Assembly (NCBI RefSeq): GCF_016756495.1 | Contig: NZ_AP023243.1 | Span: 5,956,501 to 6,020,500, forward strand | DNA length: 64,000 bases | Direction: 5' to 3' | DNA from: Mesorhizobium sp. 113-3-3 | GTDB taxonomy: Bacteria > Pseudomonadota > Alphaproteobacteria > Rhizobiales > Rhizobiaceae | Part shown: positions 28,853-40,326 of the stretch, piece by piece | How positions within the stretch are numbered: the stretch's first letter is position 1 | How the letters are laid out: every line of letters begins with the position of its first letter | Program-made: the position numbers and the translations under genes | The notes under the pieces: generated by a model | The model's database searches: none | What the model was told of the DNA's origin: nothing | What the model saw: the letters and a program-made list of their open reading frames with translations, nothing else

Positions 28853-29866
28853 TTATGCGCCGGCGGCTTCCGCCGCCTTCTTCTTGCGGTAGTGATAGTT
28901 CTTGTCGATGCGCTCCATCAGATAGTCGCCGTAGAGCACCGGCCCGTATTTCGGCTGCGTGCCGGCCGGCACGCAGACCGGCAGCGCCTCGATCGTCTCG
29001 TCCATGGACGGATCGAAGAAGAAAGGCTGCGAGTAGCGCTCGCGTCCCGAGCGGTTGATGACCCGGTGCGGCGTCGAGACGAACTGGTCGTTCGACCAGC
29101 GCGCCAGTATGTCGCCGACATTCATCACGAAGGAATCCGGGACCGGCGGTGCCGGAACCCAGTCGCCGGCCTTGTTCTTGACCTCGAGGCCGCCGACATT
29201 GTCCTGCGCCAGCAAGGTGATGAAGCCGTAATCGGTGTGCGGCGCCGAACCGAAGAGCCCCTCTTCCTGGGGCTGCGTCGGATAGTGCAGCAGCCGCAGG
29301 AATGTCGTCGGCTGCTCGAAATAGCGGTCGAGGCTGTCAGAGGGCAGCCCGAGCGAGAGCGCGATGGCGCGGACCATCTTGCGGGCGAGCGTGCCCATCT
29401 CCTGGACATAGCGCTCGATCGTTTCCCTGAAGCCGGCAAGCGCCGTCTCGTCCGGCCACTGGTTGGGGCCTTGCAAGGGTTTGTCGGCCAGGGCCCGAGG
29501 ATCGTCGGCGCCGACCTCGTGCATGAAGAAGATCGATTCGCTCTGGTTGGGCTTGCTGACGGTGGCCACCGACGAGGTCACGATGGTCGAGCCGGCAAAG
29601 GGCAGGAAGCCTCGGAAATTCTTGTCGATCTTCAGCTTCGCCTTTTCCTCCTCGGGCAAGGCAAAGAAGCGCTTGCTGGCTTCGCGCACGGCTTCGACAT
29701 CGGCGCGCGGAATGGGATGCCCGGTGACATAGAGGAAGCCGATCGTCTCGAGATAGCGGCGCAGCGTCGCCGCCGTTGCCCGGATCGCCCCCTCATCGTC
29801 GCCATAGAGCGCCGAAACGTCGAGGATCGGAATTTCGGAAAAATCGCCGCGCTCTTGTGCATCCAT
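28853..29866 (-). CDS. Isopenicillin-N-synthase-like 2-oxoglutarate/Fe(II) dioxygenase
   Basis: A 337-residue non-haem iron oxygenase. The N-terminal DIOX_N region (IPILDVSALYGDDEGAI, YVTGHPIPRADVEAV) is followed by the jelly-roll core. Iron ligands are His and Asp in SAPHTDYGFITLL and the distal His in STPHRVINRSG, with the 2-oxoglutarate-binding Arg-x-Ser in RERYSQPFFFD. The open frame extends to 30205, but ATG 29866 starts the conserved domain. It is the first gene of an operon with an amino-acid-type ABC importer and divergent from a nucleoside hydrolase. The substrate is unknown; family members oxidise amino acids, small acids or pyrimidine bases. Confidence 0.88.
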   Translation of the reverse strand: MDAQERGDFSEIPILDVSALYGDDEGAIRATAATLRRYLETIGFLYVTGHPIPRADVEAVREASKRFFALPEEEKAKLKIDKNFRGFLPFAGSTIVTSSVATVSKPNQSESIFFMHEVGADDPRALADKPLQGPNQWPDETALAGFRETIERYVQEMGTLARKMVRAIALSLGLPSDSLDRYFEQPTTFLRLLHYPTQPQEEGLFGSAPHTDYGFITLLAQDNVGGLEVKNKAGDWVPAPPVPDSFVMNVGDILARWSNDQFVSTPHRVINRSGRERYSQPFFFDPSMDETIEALPVCVPAGTQPKYGPVLYGDYLMERIDKNYHYRKKKAAEAAGA

Positions 29867-29893
29867 TTTCGAACACCCTGTCTTGAACATAAG

Positions 29894-29907
29894 ATACAGT
29901 ACTGTAT
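29894..29907. promoter_or_regulatory. Perfect 14-bp palindrome, candidate TetR operator
   Basis: ATACAGTACTGTAT is a perfect palindrome in the 103-base gap between the divergent oxygenase operon and the nucleoside hydrolase gene. It is 28 bases from the oxygenase start. A TetR-type regulator gene lies just downstream of the hydrolase, and such regulators bind short palindromes of this size, so it is the likely operator for both units. Confidence 0.6.
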
Positions 29908-29969
29908 TTCTACACATCCGAACGGCCTCATCAATAGGCTTTCGATCGCAAAAGGAAGAGCGCTGAAAC

Positions 29970-30914
29970 ATGGCACCACGCAAGATCATCATCGACACCG
30001 ATCCGGGCCAGGACGACGCCTTCGCCATCCTCTTCGCGCTGGGCTCGCCGGCCGAACTCGACGTGGTCGGCATCACCACGGTCGGCGGCAATGTGCCGCT
30101 TGCCCTGACGTCGAAGAACGCGCTGAAGGTGGTGGAGCTTGCCGGGCGGCCCGATGTGCCGGTGCATGCCGGATGTCCGGCGCCGATGGTGCGCAAGCTG
30201 ATCACGGCCGAATATGTCCACGGCGAAACCGGCCTCGACGGCGCGGACCTTCCCGAACCGGTGACGCCGCTGCAGAGCGAACACGCGGTGAATTATCTGG
30301 TGCGCACCATCATGGAAGCGCCGGAGGGCGAGTTGACCGTCTGCACGCTCGGGCCGATGACCAATCTCGCCATGGCCATGACCATGGAACCGAGGATCGT
30401 GCCGCGGCTGCGCGAAGTCGTGCTGATGGGTGGCGGCTTCTTCCAGGGCGGCAACGCCACGCCGGCCGCCGAGTTCAATATCTTCGTCGACCCGCATGCA
30501 GCGCACAAAGTGTTCGACAGCGGCGTGCCGGTGACCATGGCCGGCATAGACTGCACCTACACCGCGCTGATGACGCCCGAATGGCTCGACCGCCTGCGCG
30601 CCACCGGCAGCCGCGCAGCGATCGAGGCCGCCAATCTGGCCGACTTCTACCGCCAGTACGGCACGCACAAATTCGAAACGCCGGCGCGCCCCATCCATGA
30701 TGCCTGCGTCACCGGCTATCTGCTGGCGCCGCAGATCTATGAGCAGCGCCAGTGCGCGGTGACGGTCGACATCGTCTCGCCGGAGACGATCGGCATGACC
30801 GTCGTCGACTGGTGGCATGTCACCGGCCGGCGGAAGAACTGCAACGTCCTGCGACGCATCGATCCGGCGCCGTTCTTCGAACTCATGCTGGAGCGGATCA
30901 GCGCATTGCCCTGA
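29970..30914 (+). CDS. Inosine-uridine-preferring nucleoside hydrolase family protein
   Basis: A 314-residue enzyme of the IUNH fold. IIIDTDPGQDDAFAI at residues 6-20 carries the calcium-binding DxDxxxDD cluster. LTVCTLGPMTNLA and GGNATPAAEFNIFVDPHAA (the substrate-binding Asn/Glu region) and PIHDACVTGYLL with the final Asp/His complete the active site. It cleaves the N-glycosidic bond of ribonucleosides to base and ribose. It is read away from the oxygenase operon and towards the TetR gene. Confidence 0.92.
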   Translation: MAPRKIIIDTDPGQDDAFAILFALGSPAELDVVGITTVGGNVPLALTSKNALKVVELAGRPDVPVHAGCPAPMVRKLITAEYVHGETGLDGADLPEPVTPLQSEHAVNYLVRTIMEAPEGELTVCTLGPMTNLAMAMTMEPRIVPRLREVVLMGGGFFQGGNATPAAEFNIFVDPHAAHKVFDSGVPVTMAGIDCTYTALMTPEWLDRLRATGSRAAIEAANLADFYRQYGTHKFETPARPIHDACVTGYLLAPQIYEQRQCAVTVDIVSPETIGMTVVDWWHVTGRRKNCNVLRRIDPAPFFELMLERISALP

Positions 30915-31017
30915 GCCCGGCGTTCCGCGATAGATGGGCGCTTGAAGAATCGCGAAGCGCATCGAAGCCGGCGAACGGGTTGCAGGCGTCGCATATGGCG
31001 ATGAAGGTCTTGATCAG

Positions 31018-31692
31018 ATGAAAGCGGACCCTGCCCCGGCCCGGGCCAAAAGACCGACCAAGGCCGCCCCGCCAGCGAAGCCGGCGCGGCAGACGCTCAG
31101 CCGCGAGGCCTGGATCACGGCCGCGCGCAAGGTGCTGGAGAAGCGCGGCATCGGCGAGGTCAAGATCGACCGCCTGGCGCATCAGTTCAAGGTGACGCGC
31201 GGCAGTTTCTATTTCCACTTCGCCAGCCTGGCCGACCTTCGCGACGGCCTGCTGCAGGAATGGCGAAACACCAATTGCGCGCCCTTCTGGGCGATGCGCG
31301 ACATCCACGACATAGACGGCCTGCAGTTCTTCACCGACATCGTGCATGTCTGGGTCGATGAGGCGCCGTTCAGCCCGCTGCTTGATCTGGCCGTACGCGA
31401 CTGGTCGCGAACGTCGAAGAAGCTGGCGCAGGAGGTCAAGGACATGGACGATCTGCGCATCGCGCTGTTGATCCGCTCCTTCCGCGCCATGGGCTATCCC
31501 GAGGACGAAAGCCTGGTCAGGGCCCGCATCACCTATTTCCACCAGATCGGCCAGTATGCGCTGTCCTTCAAGGAGGATCCGGCGGTGCGCAGGAGCTACC
31601 AGCCGCTGTTCGGCGAGGTGCTGCTCGGACCGCTCGTGCAAGAGCCAGGCTCGGCCCCACGGCCATCGGAGATGCAGAGCGGACGGCGTTAG
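31018..31692 (+). CDS. TetR-family transcriptional regulator
   Basis: A 224-residue protein with a Lys/Ala/Pro-rich N-terminal tail and a TetR helix-turn-helix at about residues 24-70 (AWITAARKVLEKRGIGEVKI, then LAHQFKVTRGSFYFHF). The C-terminal ligand domain has no recognisable specificity. It lies 103 bases after the nucleoside hydrolase gene on the same strand and is the best candidate to bind the palindrome at 29894-29907. Confidence 0.85.
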   Translation: MKADPAPARAKRPTKAAPPAKPARQTLSREAWITAARKVLEKRGIGEVKIDRLAHQFKVTRGSFYFHFASLADLRDGLLQEWRNTNCAPFWAMRDIHDIDGLQFFTDIVHVWVDEAPFSPLLDLAVRDWSRTSKKLAQEVKDMDDLRIALLIRSFRAMGYPEDESLVRARITYFHQIGQYALSFKEDPAVRRSYQPLFGEVLLGPLVQEPGSAPRPSEMQSGRR

Positions 31693-31736
31693 CAAGCAAT
31701 GGCGGGCTGCGGCGCGTCCATCGGACCTCCGATGAT

Positions 31737-32261
31737 CTAGGAAGCAGCCGCATCACCTGCCATGGCGCGAGTGGCTTCCTGGTGGGGACGTAGCAGAAAA
31801 TAGAACGCGGCGACGTGCGTGATCATCAACAGCGGCACGTAGATGACCGGGATGGCGTAGGTGGCGCCAAACAATCCTGCATGGGCAGGAAGGTCGGCCT
31901 GGATGGCGTGGTAATAATCGACGATGAGGTCGACCATCCCCACGACATTGAAGGCGACGACGAACGGCCAGAAGAGCTGGCGTATCCGCACCGAGAGCAA
32001 CGCCAGCATGGCCAGCACCCCGGTTGCGAAGTCGCCATAGGCGGCAAAGGTGGCGAATCTGGCCGGCAGATCGGGGCTGACGACGCCCGGAAGCATGAAG
32101 ACCAGTCCGAAGAAGCGGAAACTGTGCAGCGTGGCGATAGCGCGTTGCGCCGCCATCCGATCCATCGAGTTGAGCCATGGCAGGCCATACGCGCCGAAGC
32201 AGAGCAGCCATGCGATATAGCCTAGAACGAGATGGGTCTGGAACAGTATTTCCGTAGGCAT
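31737..32261 (-). CDS. Integral membrane protein of unknown function
   Basis: A 174-residue protein with about five hydrophobic segments: HLVLGYIAWLLCFGAYGLPW, FFGLVFMLPGVVS, GDFATGVLAMLALLSV, FWPFVVAFNVVGMVDLIVDY and VIYVPLLMITHVAAFYFLL. Charged residues are few, but DLIVDYYHA sits at a membrane edge. I do not recognise the family. It is divergent from a LysR gene 100 bases away, which may control it. Its TAG stop is formed by a copy of GATGATCTAG. Confidence 0.75.
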   Translation of the reverse strand: MPTEILFQTHLVLGYIAWLLCFGAYGLPWLNSMDRMAAQRAIATLHSFRFFGLVFMLPGVVSPDLPARFATFAAYGDFATGVLAMLALLSVRIRQLFWPFVVAFNVVGMVDLIVDYYHAIQADLPAHAGLFGATYAIPVIYVPLLMITHVAAFYFLLRPHQEATRAMAGDAAAS

Positions 32262-32360
32262 TTTGACCTCCTGTCGGCAGCTGACGCGCGGCCCCTGGCT
32301 TCTTCTGATGATCTAGACCCGCTTCCATCGTTCGACTATCCGCTGTAATCACAACAAGCC

Positions 32361-33269
32361 ATGAAGCAGAACTACACAATACGGCACGGGGCGCTGGAGG
32401 GCGTCGAGGTGTTCCTGGCTGTCGCCAGGCGCCGCAATTTCCGCCGCGCCGCCGCCGATCTCGGTGTGACGCCGTCGGCCGTGAGCCAGGCGGTGCGCGC
32501 GCTGGAAGCCCGCATCGGTGCGGCGCTGTTTGTCCGCACGACGCGCAGCGTCGGTCTGACCGAGGCCGGTCAGCGTTTCCTCGACCGTGCCGGCCCCGCC
32601 TTCGAGGAGATCGTCGCGGCCGGCGAGGCCGCGCGGGATGTCGGCCAGCGGCCGACCGGCCTGCTGCGCCTGTCGGTGCCGCGCGCCGTCGTGCCGTTGA
32701 TCCTCGAGCCGGTGATCGCATCGTTCTGCCAGGCCTATCCCGAAGTCGAACTGGAGATCGCCGCGAGCGACGAGATGGTCGATCTGGCGACCGGCGGCTT
32801 CGATGCCGGCATTCGCCTTGGCCAGTTCATCGCAACCGACATGGTGGCGGTGCGGCTGACCCCGTCCTTCTCGTTTGTCGTCGTCGGCAGTCCCGACTAT
32901 TTCGAGCGCCATGGCCGCCCCGAGCGTGTCGATGATTTGCGTCACCACGCCTGCCTGCGCCTGCGCCGTTCGAACGGCGCGATCGCGCCCTGGACGTTCG
33001 TCGACGGCAACGAGGCGATCGAAGCGATGGTCTCAGGTCCGCTGATCGCGCATGACTACCCGACATTGCTCGGGGCAGCGATGCGTGGGATTGGGCTGGC
33101 GCAGATCCCTCGACCGGTCGCCGGGGGTCCGATAGGCCAGGGAACACTCGAGCCGGTGCTGGACACCCTCGCCGCGACGACGCCGGGCGTCTTCCTCTAT
33201 CATCCCGGCAAGCGCCAGATCCTGCCGAAGCTGCGCGCCTTCATCGACCACCTGAAATCCGGGATCTGA
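32361..33269 (+). CDS. LysR-family transcriptional regulator
   Basis: A 302-residue regulator. Its helix-turn-helix (FLAVARRRNFRRAAADLGVT then PSAVSQAVRALEARIGAALF) lies at about residues 14-54. The effector domain has the ATGGFDAGIRLGQFIATDMV stretch common in the DmlR/YafC subgroup. It is divergent from the membrane-protein gene at 31737-32261, the only obvious local target. A further GATGATCTAG copy lies in the shared gap at 32307-32316. Confidence 0.88.
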   Translation: MKQNYTIRHGALEGVEVFLAVARRRNFRRAAADLGVTPSAVSQAVRALEARIGAALFVRTTRSVGLTEAGQRFLDRAGPAFEEIVAAGEAARDVGQRPTGLLRLSVPRAVVPLILEPVIASFCQAYPEVELEIAASDEMVDLATGGFDAGIRLGQFIATDMVAVRLTPSFSFVVVGSPDYFERHGRPERVDDLRHHACLRLRRSNGAIAPWTFVDGNEAIEAMVSGPLIAHDYPTLLGAAMRGIGLAQIPRPVAGGPIGQGTLEPVLDTLAATTPGVFLYHPGKRQILPKLRAFIDHLKSGI

Positions 33270-33315
33270 GATAGCGAAGGATGCCGGAGCCCGATTGGTC
33301 ACTTGTACCAGGCTC

Positions 33316-34419
33316 TCAAGGTATAAATATCAGAAACACATAGGTAAAAAAGACGACAAGATGAACCATTCCGGTCAGAAACGTCGTTCTTTCCGTGCTG
33401 AAGCTTACATTGCATATGAAAAGCGCCAGGACCAAAAGGACCGCATCGGCAGCCGGCAGCCCCAGGGTCAGTCCCCTCCCCGTCAGCAGGCTGGCGGCCG
33501 CGACTCCCGGTATGGTCAGGCCGATCGTGGCGCAAGCCGACCCCATAGCGACATTCAAGCCGCGCTGCAGCTCGTTGTTGAGTGAAGCGCGCACCGCCGA
33601 AATGGCCTCCGGCATCAACACCAGCCCCGCGATCATTGCCCCCACAATGCTGTCAGCCTGGGTAACCTGATAGGCAACGAGCGTATCTTCGACACTTGCC
33701 GCGACCTGCTCGGCGAGCATGACAATTCCGATCAGCCCGGCCATCAGCAGCAGAGCGCTGGCGGAGATGTTCTCGTGAGGCGCGGCGCGCACAGAGACGT
33801 CGTGTGGCTGCCCCTGGATAAAGTCTTCCCGGTGTCGGACGGTCTGCGCGAACACGAAGCTTGCATAGAGCAGCACTGAGAGGACGCTGACGAAACCAAG
33901 TTGGGCCGCCGAAAACGTGCCGGGATCCGTGGCCTGGGTGTAGGTCGGCAGAATAAGCGTCATGACGGTCAGCGCGATCAGAACCGCCAGATAGGCACTG
34001 GTCCCTTGCCGCACGATGGCCTGCTTGCGATGACGCCAGCCGCCAAGCGCGAGACACATGCCGACAACGCCGGTGGATGCGATCATCACCGTCGAGAAGA
34101 CGGACTCCCGCGCCAGCGTCGGGTTGTTCTCTCCATGCAGCATCATGGAAACAATGATCGACACTTCGATTGCCGTGACGGCAAACGTCAGCACCAGCGT
34201 GCCGTACGGCTCCCCTACCCGCCGAGCTACCGCCTCGGCGTGGTCTAGCACCACGAAAATGGTGACGAACATGATCGCACACGACAGCGCGCCGACAAGG
34301 ATCCTGGCGTTCAGCGCACCCTGGTCCACCGACAGCCCGCTGGCTCTGACCGCGACAGCCATCGCCAGCGCGGCGAGGGGCATCGCGTAGGAAATCGCCG
34401 ATCGTCCGAAACCAGTCAT
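33316..34419 (-). CDS. ChaA-type calcium/proton (or sodium/proton) antiporter
   Basis: A 367-residue inner-membrane exchanger of the CaCA superfamily. Two homologous halves each carry an acidic ion-binding helix: GEPYGTLVLTFAVTAIEVSI in the first and GAMIAGLVLMPEAISAVRAS in the second. About eleven hydrophobic segments can be counted. The length and motifs fit ChaA and the rhizobial y4hA-like proteins. The ion cannot be decided from sequence. It stands alone between a LysR gene and an acyl-CoA synthetase gene. Confidence 0.88.
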   Translation of the reverse strand: MTGFGRSAISYAMPLAALAMAVAVRASGLSVDQGALNARILVGALSCAIMFVTIFVVLDHAEAVARRVGEPYGTLVLTFAVTAIEVSIIVSMMLHGENNPTLARESVFSTVMIASTGVVGMCLALGGWRHRKQAIVRQGTSAYLAVLIALTVMTLILPTYTQATDPGTFSAAQLGFVSVLSVLLYASFVFAQTVRHREDFIQGQPHDVSVRAAPHENISASALLLMAGLIGIVMLAEQVAASVEDTLVAYQVTQADSIVGAMIAGLVLMPEAISAVRASLNNELQRGLNVAMGSACATIGLTIPGVAAASLLTGRGLTLGLPAADAVLLVLALFICNVSFSTERTTFLTGMVHLVVFFTYVFLIFIP

Positions 34420-34486
34420 TCAAGCCCCTGTGCGCTTCTGCGACCTTGGCTGCATTCACGCACCGACAGATCGAGGCGCCCACCCC

Positions 34487-36259
<1,773 letters not shown>

Positions 36260-36330
36260 CGCTGTTTCCTCCCCAGGCGCGCCCGAGTCTATCAGCCCGG
36301 CACGGCAGTGGAAATCCTGTCGATGGTCGA

Positions 36331-36475
36331 TCCCTCCCCCTCGAGGGGAGGGTGGACAGCCGCCGAAGGCGGATAGACGGGTGGGGTCTCTCATGCAGTG
36401 GTCGACGTGGGGGACGGCCCCACCCGCCTCGCTTCGCGAGGCACCCTCCCCTCAAGTGGGAGGGAGGGCACCCAT
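36331..36475. repeat. Rhizobial-type palindromic intergenic element, copy 1
   Basis: A mosaic of short palindromes. It starts with a near-perfect palindrome of CCCTCCCC and GGGGAGGG arms around CTCGAG (36332-36352), runs through GCCGCCGAAGGCGG and CTCGCTTCGCGAG hairpins, and closes with CCCTCCCC...GTGGGAGGG. Elements with this layout are common between genes in rhizobia. It lies between the acyl-CoA synthetase and hisG genes and overlaps the last codons of hisG. Confidence 0.7.
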
Positions 36476-37153
36476 CTTCGCAGCGATGTCGCGCAAAACC
36501 GTTTCATCAGCCACCGAACGCGATTTGCGCGACGCGACCAGACAGGCCTGTGACTTCAACACGACACCGTCGCCCAGCACCTTGAGGTGATTGGCGCGAA
36601 GGGTCGAGCCGGTGGTGGTGATGTCGACGATGACGTCGGCCAGCCCGGCCGCCGGCGCGCCTTCGGTGGCGCCCAGGCTTTCGACGATGCGATAGACCTG
36701 GATGCCGTGTTTTTGCGAAAAGAACTGCTGCGTCAGCCGCCAGTATTTGGTGGCGATGCGCAGCCGCCTGCCGTGACGCTGGCGGAAATCGGCGGCGACA
36801 TCGTCGAGATCGGCCATGGTATCGACATCAAGCCAGATTTCGGGCACCGCCACCACGACATCGGCGTGGCCGAAGCCGAGTCGGGCGACGATTTCGGCGC
36901 GGGCCTCCCAGTCGGCGAGATTTTCGCGCACCAGATCCTCGCCGGTGATGCCGAGATCGACGGCGCCCTGGCCGATTTCGCCTGCAATCTCGGAAGCCGA
37001 CAGGAAAGCGACCTCGACATTGTCCAAGCCTTCGACGCGGGCGTGATACTTGCGCTCGTCGCCGGGCAGGCTGATGGCGAGGCCGGCCTTGGCCAGCACG
37101 TCCAGCGCCTGTTCCTTGAGCCGGCCCTTCGATGGGATCGCCAGCGTGATCAT
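36452..37153 (-). CDS. hisG: ATP phosphoribosyltransferase catalytic subunit, short form
   Basis: A 233-residue HisG-S enzyme catalysing the first step of histidine synthesis (ATP plus PRPP). Features are [33 protein letters not shown] and the PRPP loop [15 protein letters not shown]. The short form lacks the regulatory domain and needs HisZ, which is encoded immediately upstream with a four-base overlap. The last residues (after MGA) and the TGA stop fall inside the palindromic intergenic element, so the C-terminus has been rewritten by that repeat. Confidence 0.94.
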   Translation of the reverse strand: MITLAIPSKGRLKEQALDVLAKAGLAISLPGDERKYHARVEGLDNVEVAFLSASEIAGEIGQGAVDLGITGEDLVRENLADWEARAEIVARLGFGHADVVVAVPEIWLDVDTMADLDDVAADFRQRHGRRLRIATKYWRLTQQFFSQKHGIQVYRIVESLGATEGAPAAGLADVIVDITTTGSTLRANHLKVLGDGVVLKSQACLVASRKSRSVADETVLRDIAAKMGALPPT

Positions 37154-38271
37154 CGTGCAGTCTCCCGCAGCGCCTCGATGCGGTCGAGCCAGACGGAAAA
37201 GCCGACGCCGGGGATCGCCGTCCTGGCGCCAAGCAGCGTCAGCAGCCGGTCATAGCGGCCGCCGCCGGCCAGGGGACGATCGCCGCCTTGCGCCGCGATT
37301 TCGAAAACCACGCCGGTGTAATAATCGAGCGGACGGCCGAAGGCGGCGTCGTAGCGGATTTTTTCAGCCGGCAAGCCATGGGCCTCGATCGCCTTGGCAC
37401 GGGCGGCGAATTTCTCCAGCGCGGCACCCAGCGACAGCCCTGCTCCGGCGGCAAAGCTTTCCAGCGCTCCAGCCGCGCCATCGAGCGGCACGTCGATCGC
37501 CAGAAAATTCTTCAGCGCCGCGAAGGCCTCGTTCGACAGCCGCACGCTGCGCAATTCGGCTTTCTCGATCAGCCGCCGTGCAATGTCCGTGGGCGAGCGT
37601 CCGGCCGATGCCGAAAGGCCGGCCTGTTCCATGCCGCCGGCGATGTGCGCCGAAAGACCTTCGAGATCACCGTCGAGGACAAGGGCAGCGACTTCGCCGG
37701 AAAGCTGGCCGTTGCGCGGCGGGTTGGCGAGATCGGCGAGTGCCGCCTGCAGCATCGGCGCCGATCCGAAGGCACGGGCCAGCCGCATGCGCCAGCCGCG
37801 CGGCAGGCCGAGTGCGGCCAGCACCGCTTCGAAGATGCCCTGATCGCCCAGTGTGACCGCCAGTGACCGGCCGGGCAGCACCAGCGCCAGCAGCGCATGC
37901 GCGTCGGCCACCGAGCGGGCGTCGGCCTCAGCGGTGTCGCGGTCGCCGAGATCCTCGATGCCGGCCTGGAAAAACTCGTTGCCACCTTCGCGGCGCTGGC
38001 GAAACACTTCGCCCAGATAGGAATAGCGGCGCGGCGTGCCGGCCTGCGAGCTTATGTGGTCGAGACAGACCGGAATGGTGAATTCCGGCCGCAGGCACAG
38101 TGTCTGCCCGGTCTCGCTCTCGGTGAGGAAGATGCGGCGGCGCAGATCCTCGCCGGCCATGTCGAGGAACGGATCCGCCGGTTGCAATATGGCGACCTCG
38201 ACCGCGTGCGTGTTGCGCGCCGCGAAGAGCTTTGTGATGTCGGCAGCGATGGCGGGGAAGCGGGAGGTCAC
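37150..38271 (-). CDS. hisZ: ATP phosphoribosyltransferase regulatory subunit
   Basis: A 373-residue HisRS paralogue lacking aminoacylation. Class II-like motifs remain: [37 protein letters not shown] and [13 protein letters not shown]. The C-terminal anticodon-binding domain is absent, as usual for HisZ. It pairs with short HisG to form the feedback-sensitive hetero-octamer. Its start lies 12 bases after the hisS stop, giving the order hisS-hisZ-hisG. Confidence 0.93.
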   Translation of the reverse strand: MTSRFPAIAADITKLFAARNTHAVEVAILQPADPFLDMAGEDLRRRIFLTESETGQTLCLRPEFTIPVCLDHISSQAGTPRRYSYLGEVFRQRREGGNEFFQAGIEDLGDRDTAEADARSVADAHALLALVLPGRSLAVTLGDQGIFEAVLAALGLPRGWRMRLARAFGSAPMLQAALADLANPPRNGQLSGEVAALVLDGDLEGLSAHIAGGMEQAGLSASAGRSPTDIARRLIEKAELRSVRLSNEAFAALKNFLAIDVPLDGAAGALESFAAGAGLSLGAALEKFAARAKAIEAHGLPAEKIRYDAAFGRPLDYYTGVVFEIAAQGGDRPLAGGGRYDRLLTLLGARTAIPGVGFSVWLDRIEALRETAR

Positions 38272-38282
38272 TGGCCGCGCTC

Positions 38283-39779
38283 TTATTTCGCGCGGTCGGC
38301 AGCCTGCGCCGCCAGGATCTTCTTCACCTCCGCAACCAATTCACCTTCCGCCACCGTCACCTGCGCCGGGCGCGCGGCGCGCCATTCGGCGTTGTCGGTG
38401 ATTTCGGCGGACATGCGCGCGCCTTCGATCAGGTCCTTGATCTGCAGCTCGCCCTTGGCGCGCTCGTCGCCGCCCTGGATGATGGCGACTGGGCAACCAC
38501 GCCGGTCGGCATATTTCAGCTGCGCCTTCATGCCGGCGCCGCCGAGATACATTTCGGAACGGATACCGGCGGCGCGCAATTCGCTCACCATCTTCTGGTA
38601 GCGGCCGAGGCTTTCGGTGTCCTTGTCCATGACCAGGACGACGACCGGTGCGATAACATCGGCGCTGTCGAGCTTGCCGAGGTTCTTCAGCGCCGTCATC
38701 AGCCGCGACACGCCGATCGAAAAGCCGGTCGCGGGCACCGGCTCGCCGCGGAAGCGCGAAACCAGGCCATCATAGCGGCCACCGCCGCCGACCGAGCCAA
38801 AGCGCACGATCTGGCCGTCCTCGTTGGGGATTTCGGCCAACAGCTCGGCCTCGAAGACCGGGCCGGTGTAATATTCCAGCCCGCGCACCACCGAGCGGTC
38901 CATCGCGATGCGGTCTTCGCCATACCCCGCCGCCCTGACCAGGGCTTCGATGGTCGCGAGTTCGCCGACGCCCTCCTGATAGGTCGCGTTCGAATTGACC
39001 ATGGAATCCTGGCCGGCTTGCGCGTTTCTCGCGGTTGCCTGGAGAACTGCCTCGGCTTGCCCGTTGCTCAGCCCGGCACCCTTGGCGAAATCGCCCTCGC
39101 CTTCCTTGCCGCCATCCCAGCGCCCCGGGCCGAGCAGAAGCTTCACGCCATCCGGCCCGAGCTTGTCCAGCTTGTCGATGGCGCGCAGCACGGTCAGCCG
39201 GCGGCCGGCATTCTCCTCGCCGCCAAGGCCGATCGCCTCGAGCACACCGTCGAGCACCTTGCGGTTGTTGACGCGGATGACGTAGTCGCCGCGCTTGATG
39301 CCGAGCGCTTCCATGACATCGGCCATCATCATCGCCATTTCGGCGTCAGCGGCGACGCCCGGCGTGCCGATCGTGTCGGCGTCGAACTGCATGAACTGGC
39401 GGAAGCGGCCGGGGCCTGGCTTCTCGTTGCGGAACACCCAGCCGGAGCGGTAGCTGCGGTAGGGTTTTGGCAGGCGCTCGTAATTCTCGGCGACGAAACG
39501 CGCCGTCGGCGCGGTCAGGTCGTAGCGCAGCGACAGCCACTGGTCGTCATCGTCCTGAAAGGAGAACACGCCCTCGTTCGGCCGATCCTGGTCGGGCAGG
39601 AATTTGCCGAGCGCATCGGTGTATTCGATCAGCGGCTGGTCGGCGGGTTCGAAACCGTAGAGCTCATAGACCGAGCGGATCGTCGCCATCATCTTCTCGA
39701 CGGCGCGGATGTCCTCGGCGCTGCGGTCGGCAAAACCGCGCGGCAGCCGCGCTTTCGTCTTTTCGGATTTATCGGCCAT
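38283..39779 (-). CDS. hisS: Histidyl-tRNA synthetase
   Basis: A 498-residue class II synthetase. Motif 2 is [23 protein letters not shown] ([20 protein letters not shown]), the histidine loops are [14 protein letters not shown] and [13 protein letters not shown], and motif 3 is [10 protein letters not shown]. The C-terminal anticodon domain runs from [10 protein letters not shown] onward. ATG 39779 begins the conserved MADKSEK start; the frame extends nine codons further without a ribosome site. It charges tRNA-His and heads the his cluster. Confidence 0.95.
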   Translation of the reverse strand: MADKSEKTKARLPRGFADRSAEDIRAVEKMMATIRSVYELYGFEPADQPLIEYTDALGKFLPDQDRPNEGVFSFQDDDDQWLSLRYDLTAPTARFVAENYERLPKPYRSYRSGWVFRNEKPGPGRFRQFMQFDADTIGTPGVAADAEMAMMMADVMEALGIKRGDYVIRVNNRKVLDGVLEAIGLGGEENAGRRLTVLRAIDKLDKLGPDGVKLLLGPGRWDGGKEGEGDFAKGAGLSNGQAEAVLQATARNAQAGQDSMVNSNATYQEGVGELATIEALVRAAGYGEDRIAMDRSVVRGLEYYTGPVFEAELLAEIPNEDGQIVRFGSVGGGGRYDGLVSRFRGEPVPATGFSIGVSRLMTALKNLGKLDSADVIAPVVVLVMDKDTESLGRYQKMVSELRAAGIRSEMYLGGAGMKAQLKYADRRGCPVAIIQGGDERAKGELQIKDLIEGARMSAEITDNAEWRAARPAQVTVAEGELVAEVKKILAAQAADRAK

Positions 39780-40027
39780 GAGATGGGCACCCGGTGTTCG
39801 TAGCATTGCGTCGACAGGAAATTCCTATTCCGCAGCGCGCGTTTCCTAACCGATGCTGCCGATAGCGGCAAGGGTAGGCACCTCGCATGACGCCCGACGA
39901 GGATCGGGAGAAGTCGAACCTCTCTGAAACAGAAACGCACCGAAAATGAAACAGTCCCGCCATGGGCGCGGCATCGTGCCGACACAATCGGAGCCGATAT
40001 AGCGCAGGACATCAAGGGGTTCGGGAC

Positions 40028-40279
40028 ATGACCAGCGCAGTGAAATTCCATGCCAACAGCGACGCCAGCGAATTGCCGGCGCGGCTGCGCCCGGCCGGCA
40101 CCCATGCGCCGAAAATGATTGGCCAGACTGCCGGGCCGTTCGACGTGCCGGCCGACACCGGCAAGGGGCCCTCGATGCGCGACGCATTGGTGACTGGCCT
40201 GCTGGTGATCTATCCGACGGTTGCAACGGTGGTGGCGATCGTTGCCGGGCTGTTCCTGGCCAGCGTCAACGGCACCTGA
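40028..40279 (+). CDS. Small single-span membrane protein, unknown
   Basis: An 83-residue protein with a soluble N-terminal half, including a Pro/Gly-rich stretch, and one strong membrane helix near the C-terminus (DALVTGLLVIYPTVATVVAI). AAGGGGTTCGGGAC precedes the ATG and is an acceptable ribosome site. No family is recognised. It stands between divergent hisS and a secreted small protein gene. Function unknown; existence is supported by the ribosome site and the membrane segment only. Confidence 0.55.
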   Translation: MTSAVKFHANSDASELPARLRPAGTHAPKMIGQTAGPFDVPADTGKGPSMRDALVTGLLVIYPTVATVVAIVAGLFLASVNGT

Positions 40280-40326
40280 AACTGCCCGCCTCGCCGGGTA
40301 CCATATTTCTGATCGGGGGATTGAGC

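Noticed and set aside
28853..30205. N-terminal extension of the 2-oxoglutarate oxygenase to 30205
   Set aside because: The extra codons run antisense through the nucleoside hydrolase gene and the divergent promoter. The family domain starts at ATG 29866.
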